Shown: positions 26,222-38,469, counted from the stretch's first letter. The stretch: 64,000 nucleotides of DNA from Brevundimonas pondensis (GCF_017487345.1 NZ_CP062006.1:2610001-2674000), one strand, 5' to 3'. Notes: a model not told the origin generated them from the letters alone. Made by a program: numbers and translations.

Positions 26222-28882
26222 CTACAGCGCCGCCTTGAGATAGCGGGCGGTGAGACTGCCTTCCGCTTCTGCAACGACGCCAGGGACGCCGCTGGCAACG
26301 ATACGGCCCCCATCTTCCCCGGCCCCCGGTCCCAGGTCGATGATCCAGTCCGCCTGTGTGATGGCGCGCATGTCATGTTCGACGACTACGACGGTATTGC
26401 CGGCGTCTACGAGGCCCTGCAGGTGTTGCATGAGCCGGTCGCCATCGGAGGGGTGAAGCCCCGAAGTTGGCTCGTCGAGGATGTAGATCGTGTTGCCGCG
26501 TTGAGCGCGTTGCAGTTCAGTCGCCAGCTTGATGCGCTGCGCCTCCCCGCCAGACAGCTCGGTCGCCGGCTGACCGAGCCTCAGATAGCCAAGACCGATC
26601 TCCCGCAACACGTCGAGGGAGCGCATCACAGATGCCTCGCCAGCGAAGAAATCGCACGCATCGTCGACCGTCAGTTCGAGCACCTGGGCGATATTGCGCC
26701 CGTTCCATTCGACTTCGAGCGTTTGCGGGTTGTAGCGAGAGCCATGACAGGTCGAGCAGGGGGCAAAAACGCTCGGCAGGAACAGCAGCTCCACCATGAC
26801 GTATCCCTCGCCCTCGCACACAGGGCAGCGGCCTTGCGCGACGTTGAACGAGAACCTTCCGGGGCTGTAGTGCCGCCGGCGGGCGAGCGGCGTATCAGCG
26901 AAGATCCGTCGCACATGGTCGAACATGCCGCTGTAGGTGGATAGGTTCGAGCGTGGCGTGCGGCCGATCGGTTTCTGATCGACCCGCACCAGCCTGCGAA
27001 CATGCTCCATGCCTGCGACAATGCGTCCTTCAGTGTCGTTCTGTGCAACATCGAGCAGCGGATCGATATCCTCCTCCTCGGCCACGGGGGAGCCGCCGAG
27101 GTGTTCCGTGACGAGCTCGGGCAGCGCCTGACTGACAAGACTGGATTTGCCCGATCCCGAAACGCCGGTGACAGCGGTGAAGCAGCCGATGGGAAACTCG
27201 ACGTCGAGACCATGGAGATTGTTCCGCCTGATTCCTTCCAGGCGTAGCCATGCCTTGGGATCGCGCGGTGTGCGCTCACTGCGGAGCGGCTCTGCGAACA
27301 GGTAGCGGCGGGTGATCGAAGTCTCGACGTCGGCAAGCCCCTCTATCGGCCCGCTGTAGAGGACTTCACCGCCCTTTTCCCCGGCTCCTGGCCCGACATC
27401 GACGAGCCATTCCGCGCGGCGGATCACGTCGAGATCATGTTCGACGACGAACAGGGAGTTGCCCGCCGCCTTGAGACGCTCGAGAATGGTGAGCAAGGCT
27501 TCGCCATCTGCCGGGTGCAACCCTGCCGAAGGCTCGTCAAGCACATAGACCACGCCGAAAAGCTGTGACGACAATTGCGTGGCAAGCCGCAAGCGCTGCA
27601 GCTCTCCGGAGGAGAGCGTCGGCGTGCTGCGGTCGAGCGAAATGTAGCCAAGGCCAAGATCGATCAGCGGCTCTAGCCGCTCGATCAATTCGCAGGCAAG
27701 GCGTTGGGCGGCGATCCGCTTCTCGTCGGAGAGATTGGGCGTGCGGCGTACGTCGGGCGCGCTCTTGTGCGCAGAGCCGCCCGCCGCAACCCGTTGTTCG
27801 ACCGCTGCATCGCGGGCCGCTTTTTCCAGAACATGGCCCTTTGAGGGGGCGGAGACCGCCCCATACGCGCCATGCGCGACGGGCATCAGCAAGTCCTTCA
27901 GCTTGAGCACCGTCAGGTCGCCGAACTCGGCAATGTCGAGGCCGGCGAATTTGACCGACAGGGCTTCGCGCTTCAGGCGCTTGCCGTCGCAGGTCGGGCA
28001 ATCGCGGCCGATGATATATTGCGAGACGCGCTTCTTCATCAGCGCGCTTTTAGTGTTGGCGAAGGTTTCCAGCACATAGCGGCGCGCGCCGGTGAAGGTG
28101 CCCTGGTAGCTCGGCTCCATGCGGCGTTTGAGCGCCGTCCGGGTCTGTTCGGGCGTCAGGCCCGCATAGACCGGCACCGTTGGCGCCTCTTCAGTGAAGA
28201 GGATCCAGTCGCGATCCTTTTTCGGCAGGTCGCGCCACGGCGTATCGACGTCATAGCCGAGTGACACGAGGATATCGCGCAGGTTCTGGCCATGCCATGC
28301 CGCCGGCCAGGCGGCGACTGCGCGTTCCCGGATCGTCAGCGTGTCGTCGGGCACCATCGTTTCTTCGGTCGCATCATAGACGCGCCCGATGCCGTGACAG
28401 GTCGGGCAGGCCCCCGCGACCGTGTTGGGGGAGAAATCCTCCGCATAGAGCATGGGTTGATGGCGCGGATATTCGCCGACGCGCGAATAGAGCATCCGCA
28501 CCAGGCTGGAGAGCGTCGTCACGCTGCCGACCGAGGATCGCGCGTTGGCCGAGCCGCGCTGCTGCTGCAACGCGACCGCAGGCGGCAAACCGTCGATCGC
28601 GTCGACCTCCGGCACGCCGGCCTGGTCGATCAGGCGACGGGCATAGGGCGCAACCGATTCCAGATAACGCCGCTGGGCTTCGGCATAAAGGGTGCCGAAC
28701 GCGAGCGATGACTTGCCCGAGCCCGATATGCCGGTGAACACCACGAAGGCGTCGCGCGGTATATCGACGTCAATATTTTTGAGGTTATTCTGGCGCGCGC
28801 CGCGAACCTGCACGCAAGCGGGCGGCCCCGCATGCCCATGATCGGTGGCCGGCGTCGTCGCGTGAATATCCTTGCTCTTCAA
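26222..28882 (-). CDS. UvrA paralogue (UvrA2-like excinuclease ATPase)
   Basis: An 886-residue tandem ABC ATPase of the UvrA family. First Walker [10 protein letters not shown] at residues 51-59, zinc motifs [10 protein letters not shown] and [14 protein letters not shown], signature [12 protein letters not shown], second Walker [10 protein letters not shown], zinc module [10 protein letters not shown](x)[11 protein letters not shown] and [12 protein letters not shown]. It is about 60-90 residues shorter than UvrA and resembles UvrA2/DrrC proteins that lack the UvrB-binding domain; these are tied to drug resistance or damage tolerance. A TTG start is used. It lies between the carbonyl-detoxification and heat-resistance blocks, convergent with the former. 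Confidence 0.87.
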   Translation of the reverse strand: MKSKDIHATTPATDHGHAGPPACVQVRGARQNNLKNIDVDIPRDAFVVFTGISGSGKSSLAFGTLYAEAQRRYLESVAPYARRLIDQAGVPEVDAIDGLPPAVALQQQRGSANARSSVGSVTTLSSLVRMLYSRVGEYPRHQPMLYAEDFSPNTVAGACPTCHGIGRVYDATEETMVPDDTLTIRERAVAAWPAAWHGQNLRDILVSLGYDVDTPWRDLPKKDRDWILFTEEAPTVPVYAGLTPEQTRTALKRRMEPSYQGTFTGARRYVLETFANTKSALMKKRVSQYIIGRDCPTCDGKRLKREALSVKFAGLDIAEFGDLTVLKLKDLLMPVAHGAYGAVSAPSKGHVLEKAARDAAVEQRVAAGGSAHKSAPDVRRTPNLSDEKRIAAQRLACELIERLEPLIDLGLGYISLDRSTPTLSSGELQRLRLATQLSSQLFGVVYVLDEPSAGLHPADGEALLTILERLKAAGNSLFVVEHDLDVIRRAEWLVDVGPGAGEKGGEVLYSGPIEGLADVETSITRRYLFAEPLRSERTPRDPKAWLRLEGIRRNNLHGLDVEFPIGCFTAVTGVSGSGKSSLVSQALPELVTEHLGGSPVAEEEDIDPLLDVAQNDTEGRIVAGMEHVRRLVRVDQKPIGRTPRSNLSTYSGMFDHVRRIFADTPLARRRHYSPGRFSFNVAQGRCPVCEGEGYVMVELLFLPSVFAPCSTCHGSRYNPQTLEVEWNGRNIAQVLELTVDDACDFFAGEASVMRSLDVLREIGLGYLRLGQPATELSGGEAQRIKLATELQRAQRGNTIYILDEPTSGLHPSDGDRLMQHLQGLVDAGNTVVVVEHDMRAITQADWIIDLGPGAGEDGGRIVASGVPGVVAEAEGSLTARYLKAAL

Positions 28883-29346
28883 TTCAGTCTTCCTGCCCTA
28901 TACGCCCGTGCGGCCCGTGGTTCATCACAGTCGGGTAACAGATGAATGCATTTCCGACTCACTACATCCAACGGCCAGGCTGGCCCGATGTTCGGTACCT
29001 TTGAAATATTTTTCCAGCATTAGACCAAAACCATTTTCCCGTTGGGTCGCGCGACGAGGCCAGACACACTCCGCTGGTAAGCGCCTGGGCCAGGCGGCCC
29101 TGGTCCGTGCCGCTATCGGCATGTAACGACCGCACTTCGGCGCTTGTTACCGCATCGCGACGCGTTGCCCATTTGCCAGAGCGCGCTTCATCATGGCCGG
29201 GGTCGGGCCATGATGACGGCCGAGTTGTCGATCCGAGCGCCTCGCGCCGCTTCGGATCGGCGGGTCAGTAGTGAATGACCTGATGAGCCCGAGCAGCAGC
29301 GCCGATTGCACGAAATTGAGCAGGCGGTGGCTGGCGGAGGCCGCGG
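28883..29346. other. Gap with no recognised gene
   Basis: About 460 bases. Its right part (29150-29340) shows open frames antisense to the psiE region without homology. The promoter of the uvrA paralogue must lie in the left part; a relatively AT-rich stretch around 29000-29040 is the most likely location. Confidence 0.4.
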
Positions 29347-29826
29347 TCATCGCGTCTCGTGGCCTCCGAGTTCGCGTCGGTCCTGATCGCGCACCAGCCA
29401 GTGGACAGCGCCGAGCGCAAGCGCCGCGCCCGCGAGTGCGGCAATCTTGGATGATTCCGTCTCGCCGAGGTCCAGGATGATGAATTTGCGCGCGATGGCG
29501 AGGAGCGCGATCAGCACGATCGTGCGGACCTGGAGGATCCCGAAGCTGCGTTCGGTCGCAACAAGAAGGGAGCGCTTGAACTCGAGCGCGATCACCACGG
29601 TGAAGATCATGCCGAACACCACCTGGAAGGTGGCGTAATCGAGAGTGTCGAATGCCCCCAGAACCAAGCGGTTCACGACTTCGCACATCAGCGCCCAGAC
29701 CGACGCCACGACGATCGCCGCAATGATGACGCTGAGGACGAAGATGACACCTTGCTCGAACTTCTCGTAGAGCGTCATCGCCGACCATTGTTCACGGGTC
29801 AGCCCGGATCGTTGCAAGTCTTTCAT
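29347..29826 (-). CDS. psiE: PsiE-family membrane protein
   Basis: A 159-residue protein with four hydrophobic segments: VIFVLSVIIAAIVVASVWAL, the segment around TFQVVFGMIFTVVIALEF, TIVLIALLAIARKFIILD, and IAALAGAALALGAVHWLV. The order and the conserved ALEFKRSL and ARKFIILDL strings match the PsiE (phosphate-starvation-inducible) family. PsiE genes recur in transmissible heat-resistance loci. Start at 29826; an upstream extension to 29931 is not supported. It is last in the leftward hsp20 operon, 114 bases after the third hsp20 gene. Confidence 0.85.
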   Translation of the reverse strand: MKDLQRSGLTREQWSAMTLYEKFEQGVIFVLSVIIAAIVVASVWALMCEVVNRLVLGAFDTLDYATFQVVFGMIFTVVIALEFKRSLLVATERSFGILQVRTIVLIALLAIARKFIILDLGETESSKIAALAGAALALGAVHWLVRDQDRRELGGHETR

Positions 29827-29940
29827 GATTGCCCCTCGAAGCCGCCCCGGAGAGACAAGCTCCCCGGGGCTTCGCCAGACGGTGCGATATCGCACGGAGC
29901 GGAGGGGTCGCCGCAAACCGGCGACACCCAATGTGGCATA

Positions 29941-30432
29941 TCAGCCGTTCTTGACCTCGATGCGCTTGACCTTGGCCTGCGCCTCGGGAGTCTGGGGCAG
30001 CTTGATCGTCAGAACCCCGTTCTTGAAGGATGCTTGCGCCTTTTCGCCATCCACACCGGGCGGGAGCGGAATAGTCCGGTAGATCGCGCCGTAGCTGCGC
30101 TCGGAGAGGTAGTATCCCTTTTTCTCCTCCTGGCGCTCGATCTTCTTCTCCCCCTTCACAGTCAACATGTCATCGTTGACCGTCACCTCGATGTCCTTCA
30201 TCTCCATGCCCGGCAGCTCGATCGACACTTCGATCGCCTTTTCGGTCTCGACCATGTCGGATTTGGCTTCGCCGCTGCCCCAGGGCCATTCGAACTGACC
30301 GACCCGGTTCCAGAAGTTCTCGAACACATGGTTCATTTCGCGCTGGAGCGTCGCGATCGGGTTGTCTTCGCTGCTCTTGGCGTCTGGCGCGCCGTCCTTG
30401 CGCGCCCAAGGGATCAGGTCCTTGATCTGCAT
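29941..30432 (-). CDS. Small heat-shock protein Hsp20 (third of three)
   Basis: A 163-residue alpha-crystallin protein. The N-terminal arm carries NHVFENFWNRVGQFEWPWG; the core domain runs from about residue 58: VEVSIELPGMEMKDIEVTVN, DDMLTVKGEKKIERQEEKKG, YYLSERSYGAIYRTIPLPPG, FKNGVLTIKLPQ. The tail KVKRIEVKNG has an I-x-V-type anchor for oligomer contacts. This archetype (long N-arm, ELPGxxxKDI, RSYGxxxRxI) matches the island Hsp20 of heat-resistance loci. It binds unfolding proteins and hands them to disaggregases such as the ClpK homologue nearby. Confidence 0.92.
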   Translation of the reverse strand: MQIKDLIPWARKDGAPDAKSSEDNPIATLQREMNHVFENFWNRVGQFEWPWGSGEAKSDMVETEKAIEVSIELPGMEMKDIEVTVNDDMLTVKGEKKIERQEEKKGYYLSERSYGAIYRTIPLPPGVDGEKAQASFKNGVLTIKLPQTPEAQAKVKRIEVKNG

Positions 30433-30452
30433 GATGGTGTCTCCTTCGGTTT

Positions 30453-30851
30453 TCAGGTGCCCTTGACGGCGATCCTTTTTGGCTGCGCTTCAGGGGCTCG
30501 GGGGAGCGTCAGGGTGAGGACGCCTCCGCGCATCTCGGCCTCGATCCTGTCGGGGTCGAAATCCTCGGATAGCGTGAAGGCCCTTTCGAAATCGCCCTCG
30601 CCATATTCGGCATAGGCAAGTTCCAGGTTTTCTGGCCGCATCGGCTCAACCTTGCCGCGGATCGTCAGCACGCGGTTTTCAAGCGTGATCTCGACGTCAT
30701 CCGATCCGACGCCCGGCATTTCCAGCATCATGGAGACGCCCTGATCGGTTTCGACGATATCGGTCAGCGGGCGGTAGATGCGGCCGCCACCGATGGTCTC
30801 GGGCGTGTCGGTCGGCGTCTTTTCGGTGGCTTGCGTGATGTCGGTGCTCAT
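30453..30851 (-). CDS. Small heat-shock protein Hsp20 (second of three)
   Basis: A 132-residue alpha-crystallin protein with a short N-terminal arm. Core: YRPLTDIVETDQGVSMMLEM, PGVGSDDVEITLENRVLTIR, YGEGDFERAFTLSEDFD, MRGGVLTLTLPRAPEAQPKR, tail IAVKGT. The short arm and divergent sequence suggest a different oligomer from the other two. Starts within the stop of the preceding hsp20 gene (ATGA), so these two are translationally coupled. Confidence 0.9.
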   Translation of the reverse strand: MSTDITQATEKTPTDTPETIGGGRIYRPLTDIVETDQGVSMMLEMPGVGSDDVEITLENRVLTIRGKVEPMRPENLELAYAEYGEGDFERAFTLSEDFDPDRIEAEMRGGVLTLTLPRAPEAQPKRIAVKGT

Positions 30852-31291
30852 CGTTCCAGCTCCTCTAAGGCCGCTTTGATCTCGATTTTCTTCTTCCTCG
30901 TTTCCTCGGGCTGGGAGATGGCGATCCGCAATACGCCGTTCGTCATCTTCGCCTCCACCTTGTCATCCGAAGCCGTGAACGGCAGGCGGATAGCGCGGGA
31001 AAACTTGCCATAACCGCGTTCGTTGCGGTGCCAGCGCGCACCTTCGGGAACCTCGGGCGGCTTGCGTTCGCCCGACAGCGTCAGGACGTTGTCCTTGACC
31101 GAAATTTCAATGTCGCCCGGTTCGATGCCGGGAAGTTCACCAGTGACGGCGACGGCCTCGGAGCCTTGCCACACATTCACCGCCGGGAACGCCGCGCGGG
31201 ACGGGGGCCAGAAGCCGCGGTCGAGATCGCGCATCATGGAGCGCATCAGCGCGAAGGGATCGCTGCGGCGCAGATATGTCGGATAGAGCAT
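30848..31291 (-). CDS. Small heat-shock protein Hsp20 (first of three)
   Basis: A 147-residue alpha-crystallin protein: N-arm DPFALMRSMMRDLDRGFWPP, core VNVWQGSEAVAVTGELPG, IEPGDIEISVKDNVLTLSGE, RNERGYGKFSRAIRLP, and tail KKKIEIKAALEELER with an I-x-I motif. Resembles HspA/IbpA-type proteins of island loci. It heads the leftward operon (hsp20, hsp20, hsp20, psiE) and lies 118 bases from the MarR operator region. Confidence 0.92.
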   Translation of the reverse strand: MLYPTYLRRSDPFALMRSMMRDLDRGFWPPSRAAFPAVNVWQGSEAVAVTGELPGIEPGDIEISVKDNVLTLSGERKPPEVPEGARWHRNERGYGKFSRAIRLPFTASDDKVEAKMTNGVLRIAISQPEETRKKKIEIKAALEELER

Positions 31292-31386
31292 TGCTGGCCT
31301 CCTGTTGCTGATCGATGCCCCCGAACCGGCGGCATGGTCCGACCGGGCAACGGTGCCGGCTGGATGTCGGTTCGGAGACCGCCCAT

Positions 31387-31416
31387 CAAGATAGGCGGGC
31401 CCATTTATTATGCAAG
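31387..31416 (-). promoter_or_regulatory. Candidate heat-shock-type promoter for the hsp20 operon
   Basis: On the minus strand CTTG (31416-31413) and CCTATCTTG (31395-31387) are separated by 17 bases, close to the alphaproteobacterial RpoH pattern (CTTG, 17-18 bases, CYTATnT). The -35 lies inside the right arm, as read leftward, of the inverted repeat at 31410-31434, so a repressor bound there would block it. Confidence 0.45.
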
Positions 31417-31434
31417 CATATATGATGCTTGCAT
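31410..31434. promoter_or_regulatory. Operator-like inverted repeat between marR and hsp20
   Basis: ATGCAAGCAT-ATATG-ATGCTTGCAT is a perfect 10-base inverted repeat with a five-base spacer. The size and AT-rich centre fit a MarR dimer site. It sits in the divergent gap, 60 bases before the preferred marR start and overlapping the candidate hsp20 promoter. Confidence 0.7.
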
Positions 31435-31493
31435 TGCACTTTGGGTGGACCGCAGTTTATCCTGTTTCTCATGCAGACGGAGGAAAGATACCC

Positions 31494-33616
<2,123 letters not shown>

Positions 33617-33680
33617 CACTGTCACTGGCGCAGATGATCGGCGAACAACCCTGACTGGATAAAGAAAACGGAGAAGAGAA

Positions 33681-36575
33681 ATGGCAAACGGAGCTTGCGA
33701 TATTTGCGGTCGACCGGCGACGGCGCGCGTGCGTGCCTCGGTGAACGGCAGGGTTCAGAACATGGAGCTTTGCGACCAGCATTACAGCGAAATGGCGCGC
33801 CGGTCGGGGCGCAGCGCCTCGCCGCTGGAGTCCCTGTTCGGACGGCGTTCCCTTCTTGACGAATTCTTCGGCGAGAGCGGTTTCGGCAGCCTCTTTGGTG
33901 ACAGTCCGCTGCGAGGCGGCACGCTCGGCTCTATGGGTGATGGCGACGACGCTGTCGTCGACGCCACTTTCGGCGAGGGCGCGCCGCGGCGTGGATCGCG
34001 GCGCGGCGGCGGACGCACCATCGCCGACCGGCTGAGCGAACAGGGCAACAAGCTGCTGCAGGATGCCGCACAGAAGGCCGGGGAATTCGGGCGCAGCGAG
34101 GTCGACACCGAACATCTGCTTCTGGCATTGACCCCGTCTGACGTCGTCAAGACGATCCTCGAACAGTTCAAGGTCGATGTGGACGATCTGCGGCGCCAGA
34201 TCGAGAAGGAAGCGAAGCGTGGAGACGCCAAGACGGAGGGAGAAATCGGCGTAAGCCCTCGCCTGAAGGACGCGCTGAACCGGGCCTTCATCGCCTCGAA
34301 CGAACTCGGCCATTCCTATGTCGGTCCCGAGCACCTTCTGATCGGACTTGCCGAGGAAGGTGAAGGCCTGGCCGCGGCGATGCTGCGCAAGCTGGGGTTG
34401 ACGCCGCAGGCGCTGCGTCAGCAGGTGACGAAGGTGGTCGGCAAGGGAGCCGAGGAAGGCCGCGTCGAGACTCCGTCGAACACCCCCGATCTCGACCAGT
34501 TCAGCCGTGACCTGACGAAGCTCGCCCGCGATGGCAAGCTCGATCCCGTCATCGGCCGCGCCCGCGAGATCGAGACGACGATCGAAGTGCTGGCCCGCCG
34601 GAAAAAGAACAACCCGGTGCTGATCGGCGAGCCCGGCGTGGGCAAGACCGCCATCGTCGAGGGACTTGCACAACGGATCGTCGCGGGCGAAGTGCCCGAG
34701 GCGCTGCGCGACAAGCGGCTGGTCGAGCTCAACATCAACTCGATGGTGGCCGGGTCGAAGTATCGCGGCGAGTTCGAGGAGCGTGTCCAGAAGATCCTCA
34801 AGGAGATCACCGAGGAGAAGGACAGCCTGATCCTGTTCATCGACGAGATGCACACCATCGTCGGCGCCGGCCAGGGCGGTGGCGAAGGTGGTCTCGACAT
34901 CGCCAACACCTTCAAGCCGGCGCTGGCGCGGGGCGAGCTGAACCTGATCGGCGCGACGACGCTCAACGAGTACCAGAAATACATCGAGAAGGACGCAGCG
35001 CTCGAGCGACGGTTCCAGCCGGTTTATGTGGACGAGCCCACGGTCGCACAGACGATCATGATTCTCCGCGGGCTGCGCGACACGCTCGAAAGCCACCACA
35101 AGGTGACGATCACCGACGAAGCGATCATCGCCGCCGCGGAGCTTTCGGATCGCTATATCACCGGTCGCTTCATGCCCGACAAGGCGATCGACCTGATCGA
35201 CCAGGCCGCGGCGCGGGTGAAGATCTCGGCCACTGCGCGGCCCGTGGACGTGCAGGAGCTCGAAGCCGAGGTCGCGCAGATCAAGCGCGAACAGGACTAT
35301 GCCGCAGCCCGCAAGCAATTCGACCGAGCAGCGGAACTGAAGAAGGAACTCGAGCAGAAGCAGAAGGAGCTTGACGAGCTTCTGGAGATCTGGAAGCGCG
35401 ACCAGGCTTCGGCGACCGCCGAGGTGCGCGCCGATCATGTCGCGCAGATCGTCTCCAAGATCACCGGTGTTCCGGTCACGGAGCTGACCGCCGAGGAGAA
35501 GGACAAGCTCCTGAAGCTCGAGGAGAAGCTGCACGAGCGCGTCATTGGCCAGGAAGAAGCGATCCGCGCCGTGGCCGATGCGGTGCGCCTGGCGCGTGCG
35601 GGTCTGCGCGAAGGTTCCGGTCCGACCGCGACCTTCCTGTTCCTCGGGCCGACCGGGGTTGGCAAGACGGAACTGGCCAAGACGCTCGCCGAGGTAATCT
35701 TCGGCGATCAGGACGCGATGATCCGTATCGACATGTCGGAGTATGGCGAGCGCCACTCGGTTGCCCGGTTGGTTGGCGCACCTCCGGGCTACGTCGGATA
35801 CGACGAAGGCGGGCAGCTGACGGAGAAGGTGCGCCGTCGGCCCTACTCGGTCGTGCTCCTCGACGAGATCGAAAAGGCGCATCCCGATGTCTACAACATC
35901 CTGCTTCAGGTTTTCGACGATGGCCGCCTGACAGATGGCAAGGGCCGCGTGGTGGACTTCACTAACACCATCATCATCGCCACCTCGAACCTCGGTTCGG
36001 ACATCATCCAGCGCAACCTCACGAAACGCGGCAGCAGTGAGTTCGACGAGGCCAAGCAGAAATCCGAACTGATGGAGGTGTTGCGCGGCCATTTCCGGCC
36101 AGAGTTCATCAACCGGATCGACGAGATCATCGTCTTTCATTCGCTGAATCAGTCGGAGATTCGCCAGATCGTCGAGTTGCAGCTCAACCGGGTGAAGAGG
36201 ACCGCCCTCGGCCAGGGCGTCGAACTCGAATTCGATGTGAGCGTGGTGGATCACTTCGGCGCGGTCGGCTTCCGCCCCGAATTCGGCGCCCGCGAGCTGC
36301 GCCGGCTGATCCGGTCGGAGTTGGAGACCGAGTTGGCCCGCGAGATGCTCTCCGGGCGGATCGAGGATGGTGACAAGGTCCGCGTCGCCTGGTCGGAAGA
36401 CGAACAGAGGGTCGTGTTCGAAAAGATCGTAAAGGACACCGGTGACGACAGCCCGGACGATCAGGCCAAGGCCGGGATCGAGGAGCTTAGCGAAGTTGCC
36501 GAAAACAAGACGGACGTTCCAAAGCCCAGCGTTGAGGATGAGGTGCAGTCCAAGGACGACAAGTCCGCCGAGTGA
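33681..36575 (+). CDS. clpK: ClpK/ClpG-type AAA+ disaggregase
   Basis: A 964-residue Hsp100. N-terminal zinc-finger-like N1 with Cys6, Cys9, Cys31 and His34 ([16 protein letters not shown]), a Gly/Arg-rich linker, Clp_N repeats (about 105-245), AAA1 Walker A GEPGVGKT at 316, a short UVR-like middle domain ([20 protein letters not shown]), AAA2 Walker A GPTGVGKT at 656, and an acidic tail. The extra N1 domain is diagnostic of ClpG_GI/ClpK of heat-resistance islands. The loop after SNLGSDIIQ lacks an IGF/LGF-like tripeptide for ClpP binding, so stand-alone disaggregation is expected. GAGAAGAGAA precedes the ATG. Confidence 0.92.
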   Translation: MANGACDICGRPATARVRASVNGRVQNMELCDQHYSEMARRSGRSASPLESLFGRRSLLDEFFGESGFGSLFGDSPLRGGTLGSMGDGDDAVVDATFGEGAPRRGSRRGGGRTIADRLSEQGNKLLQDAAQKAGEFGRSEVDTEHLLLALTPSDVVKTILEQFKVDVDDLRRQIEKEAKRGDAKTEGEIGVSPRLKDALNRAFIASNELGHSYVGPEHLLIGLAEEGEGLAAAMLRKLGLTPQALRQQVTKVVGKGAEEGRVETPSNTPDLDQFSRDLTKLARDGKLDPVIGRAREIETTIEVLARRKKNNPVLIGEPGVGKTAIVEGLAQRIVAGEVPEALRDKRLVELNINSMVAGSKYRGEFEERVQKILKEITEEKDSLILFIDEMHTIVGAGQGGGEGGLDIANTFKPALARGELNLIGATTLNEYQKYIEKDAALERRFQPVYVDEPTVAQTIMILRGLRDTLESHHKVTITDEAIIAAAELSDRYITGRFMPDKAIDLIDQAAARVKISATARPVDVQELEAEVAQIKREQDYAAARKQFDRAAELKKELEQKQKELDELLEIWKRDQASATAEVRADHVAQIVSKITGVPVTELTAEEKDKLLKLEEKLHERVIGQEEAIRAVADAVRLARAGLREGSGPTATFLFLGPTGVGKTELAKTLAEVIFGDQDAMIRIDMSEYGERHSVARLVGAPPGYVGYDEGGQLTEKVRRRPYSVVLLDEIEKAHPDVYNILLQVFDDGRLTDGKGRVVDFTNTIIIATSNLGSDIIQRNLTKRGSSEFDEAKQKSELMEVLRGHFRPEFINRIDEIIVFHSLNQSEIRQIVELQLNRVKRTALGQGVELEFDVSVVDHFGAVGFRPEFGARELRRLIRSELETELAREMLSGRIEDGDKVRVAWSEDEQRVVFEKIVKDTGDDSPDDQAKAGIEELSEVAENKTDVPKPSVEDEVQSKDDKSAE

Positions 36576-36652
36576 CAGCGCAAAAGACTGGCCCGGCGCG
36601 ATATCGGTCGCGCCGGACCATCTCTTCGGAGAGTTATAGGAAGGTCCACGGC

Positions 36653-37795
36653 ATGAACGTCATTAGATCATTTCGCAATCTCGACCGGCACGGCCAACAG
36701 CGCGCGCCTGAGGTCATCGAGGAAGAAGTGCGGCAACTTGAACCGCACCTTGCGCGCTTTCGCGAGGATCTGGTCCGGCTCGAAGTCGTTGCCTCGCAGA
36801 CGAGGGGCAAGAAGCGCATCAAAGTTAGCCTGCGCCTGCAACTGCCGTCGGGCGTGATCGCGGCGCGGGAAGAGGGATTCGAGATCGAGCCTGTCCTGCG
36901 CAAGGCCTTTGCCGACCTGCGCCACCAGGTCGATCGGCATGTGGCGCGCCTCAAGCACGAGCCTGAATACAAGCGTCCCGCCCGCCGGCGCCGGATCGGC
37001 GCCCCGCTGCCGCCCGCGCGGGATGCGGCGGAAGCGGACCGGCGCCAACTCTTCTTCGACCTGATCGAGGATCATCTCGATACGGTCTACGATACCGTCA
37101 GGCGCGAGTTGACCTATCTCGAGTGTAGCGGGTCTGTGCCGGCTGGCTACCTGAGCGTTGGCGATATCGTCGATGCGACGATCCTCAAGGGGCTGGCCCG
37201 CTTCGAGGATCGGCCTTCGGAGTTTTCCGTCGGCGACTGGCTGAAACGGCTGGCTTTTGAGACCATCGAGGAAGAATCCCGCGCCGCCCGCCGCGCCGTG
37301 CCTGAGGATGCCGCCTCCATCGAGGCGGAACCCGAGGCCCCGGCGGAGGATCCGACCGAGGCGGATCAGGCGATGTTCGAGTTCTACCAGCCCGACGAAG
37401 TGCTGATGCTGGAGGACCTCCTCGCCGACGACGGCGGCACAGACCCCGAGAGCCAAGCGGATCGGCATAAGATCGCCATGGTGCTGCACCGGGCAATCGC
37501 CGATCTTCCGTCGGTCGAACGCCGCGTTCTCTATCGGCTCCACCTCGACAACGCTACGATCGCGGAGACGGCAGACCTTTTCGGTCTGACCGAGACAGTG
37601 GTCGCCGAGATCGCAGAAAATGCGGGCGCGACACTACGCGCGAGGCTTGCCGAAGCCGGGTTGGTCAGAGATCCATCAGGCTGCGCGCCCATCGAACGGG
37701 AAATCGCTCACACGCAGCGTTTGCCTCAGCCGATCGAGGATCGCCGCCGCGTGGCCGCCGCTCTAACCGGCGAGGAGGCCGGCTCCGACACCTGA
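36653..37795 (+). CDS. Fusion of HPF/RaiA-like ribosome-binding domain and sigma-70-like domains
   Basis: A 380-residue protein from ATG 36653 (MNVIRSFRNLDRHGQ); a longer frame from 36572 overlaps clpK and seems unlikely. Residues about 15-105 resemble ribosome hibernation factors: EEVRQLEPHLARFREDLVRL, KVSLRLQLPSGVIAAREEGF, LRKAFADLRHQVDRHVARLK. After a basic linker, QLFFDLIEDHLDTVYDTVRR through YLSVGDIVDATILKGLARFE and FSVGDWLKRLAFETIEEESR looks like sigma region 2. AIADLPSVERRVLYRLHLDN then IAETADLFGLTETVVAEIAE looks like region 4. It may link ribosome state to transcription under stress; that is inference. Confidence 0.72.
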   Translation: MNVIRSFRNLDRHGQQRAPEVIEEEVRQLEPHLARFREDLVRLEVVASQTRGKKRIKVSLRLQLPSGVIAAREEGFEIEPVLRKAFADLRHQVDRHVARLKHEPEYKRPARRRRIGAPLPPARDAAEADRRQLFFDLIEDHLDTVYDTVRRELTYLECSGSVPAGYLSVGDIVDATILKGLARFEDRPSEFSVGDWLKRLAFETIEEESRAARRAVPEDAASIEAEPEAPAEDPTEADQAMFEFYQPDEVLMLEDLLADDGGTDPESQADRHKIAMVLHRAIADLPSVERRVLYRLHLDNATIAETADLFGLTETVVAEIAENAGATLRARLAEAGLVRDPSGCAPIEREIAHTQRLPQPIEDRRRVAAALTGEEAGSDT

Positions 37796-37821
37796 CATGG
37801 AACTGAATAGGAGATCGACCA

Positions 37822-38469
37822 ATGACCACAGCCTCTGAAAACCCGACCGACAAGATGCAGTACATCCTGTGCAGCCTGTCCCGGAATTGGTGGGCATTCG
37901 TGTTACGCGGCGTGCTCGCATTGATCATCGCAGTGCTAGCCTTCGTCATGCCTGCGGAAGCGCTTCTGGCGCTCACGCTGGTCTTCGGCGCGTTCGCCTT
38001 TGCCGACGGCGTGTTCGGCCTCGTCGCCGCGATACGTAACATCCGCAAGGGCGAACGCTGGGGCTGGCTGATGTTCAGCGGCATTCTGGGCATCGCCACG
38101 GGCGTCGTCGTAGTTGTCTCGCCTTTTGTCGCGACGCTTGTGCTTGCGACATTCCTCTGGGCCAGCATCGCCTTCTGGTCCGTGTTCTCGGGTGCCCTCG
38201 AGATCGCGGCAGCGATCCGCCTGCGAAAGGAAATCAACGGCGAAATCTGGCTGATCCTCAGCGGCCTTCTCTCGGTCGTTCTCGGTGTCGTCGTGACCTG
38301 GATGCTGCTGACGCGCCCGGTCGAAAGCTTCCTCGCGCTCGGCTGGCTGATCGGCTTCTACGCCGCGGTCTTCGGGGTGATGATGATCCTCCTCGGGCTA
38401 CGGCTTCGCAAGGCGGATCGTTCGGGCGGTGCGGCCTTCGATGACGCTCCCCCATCGGCAAAGGCGTGA
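37822..38469 (+). CDS. hdeD: HdeD-family membrane protein
   Basis: A 215-residue protein with six hydrophobic segments and the internal DUF308 repeat: WWAFVLRGVLALIIAVLAFV, LTLVFGAFAFADGVFGLVAA, GWLMFSGILGIATGVVVVVS, then the second triplet FLWASIAFWSVFSGALEIAA, WLILSGLLSVVLGVVVTWML, LGWLIGFYAAVFGVMMILLG. HdeD genes are regular members of acid- and heat-resistance loci. It starts 26 bases after the fusion gene. Confidence 0.92.
   Translation: MTTASENPTDKMQYILCSLSRNWWAFVLRGVLALIIAVLAFVMPAEALLALTLVFGAFAFADGVFGLVAAIRNIRKGERWGWLMFSGILGIATGVVVVVSPFVATLVLATFLWASIAFWSVFSGALEIAAAIRLRKEINGEIWLILSGLLSVVLGVVVTWMLLTRPVESFLALGWLIGFYAAVFGVMMILLGLRLRKADRSGGAAFDDAPPSAKA

Noticed and set aside
36572..36652. 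Earlier start for the fusion protein, overlapping clpK
   Set aside because: The extra 27 residues look non-coding, and the family-like sequence begins at MNVIRSF (36653).
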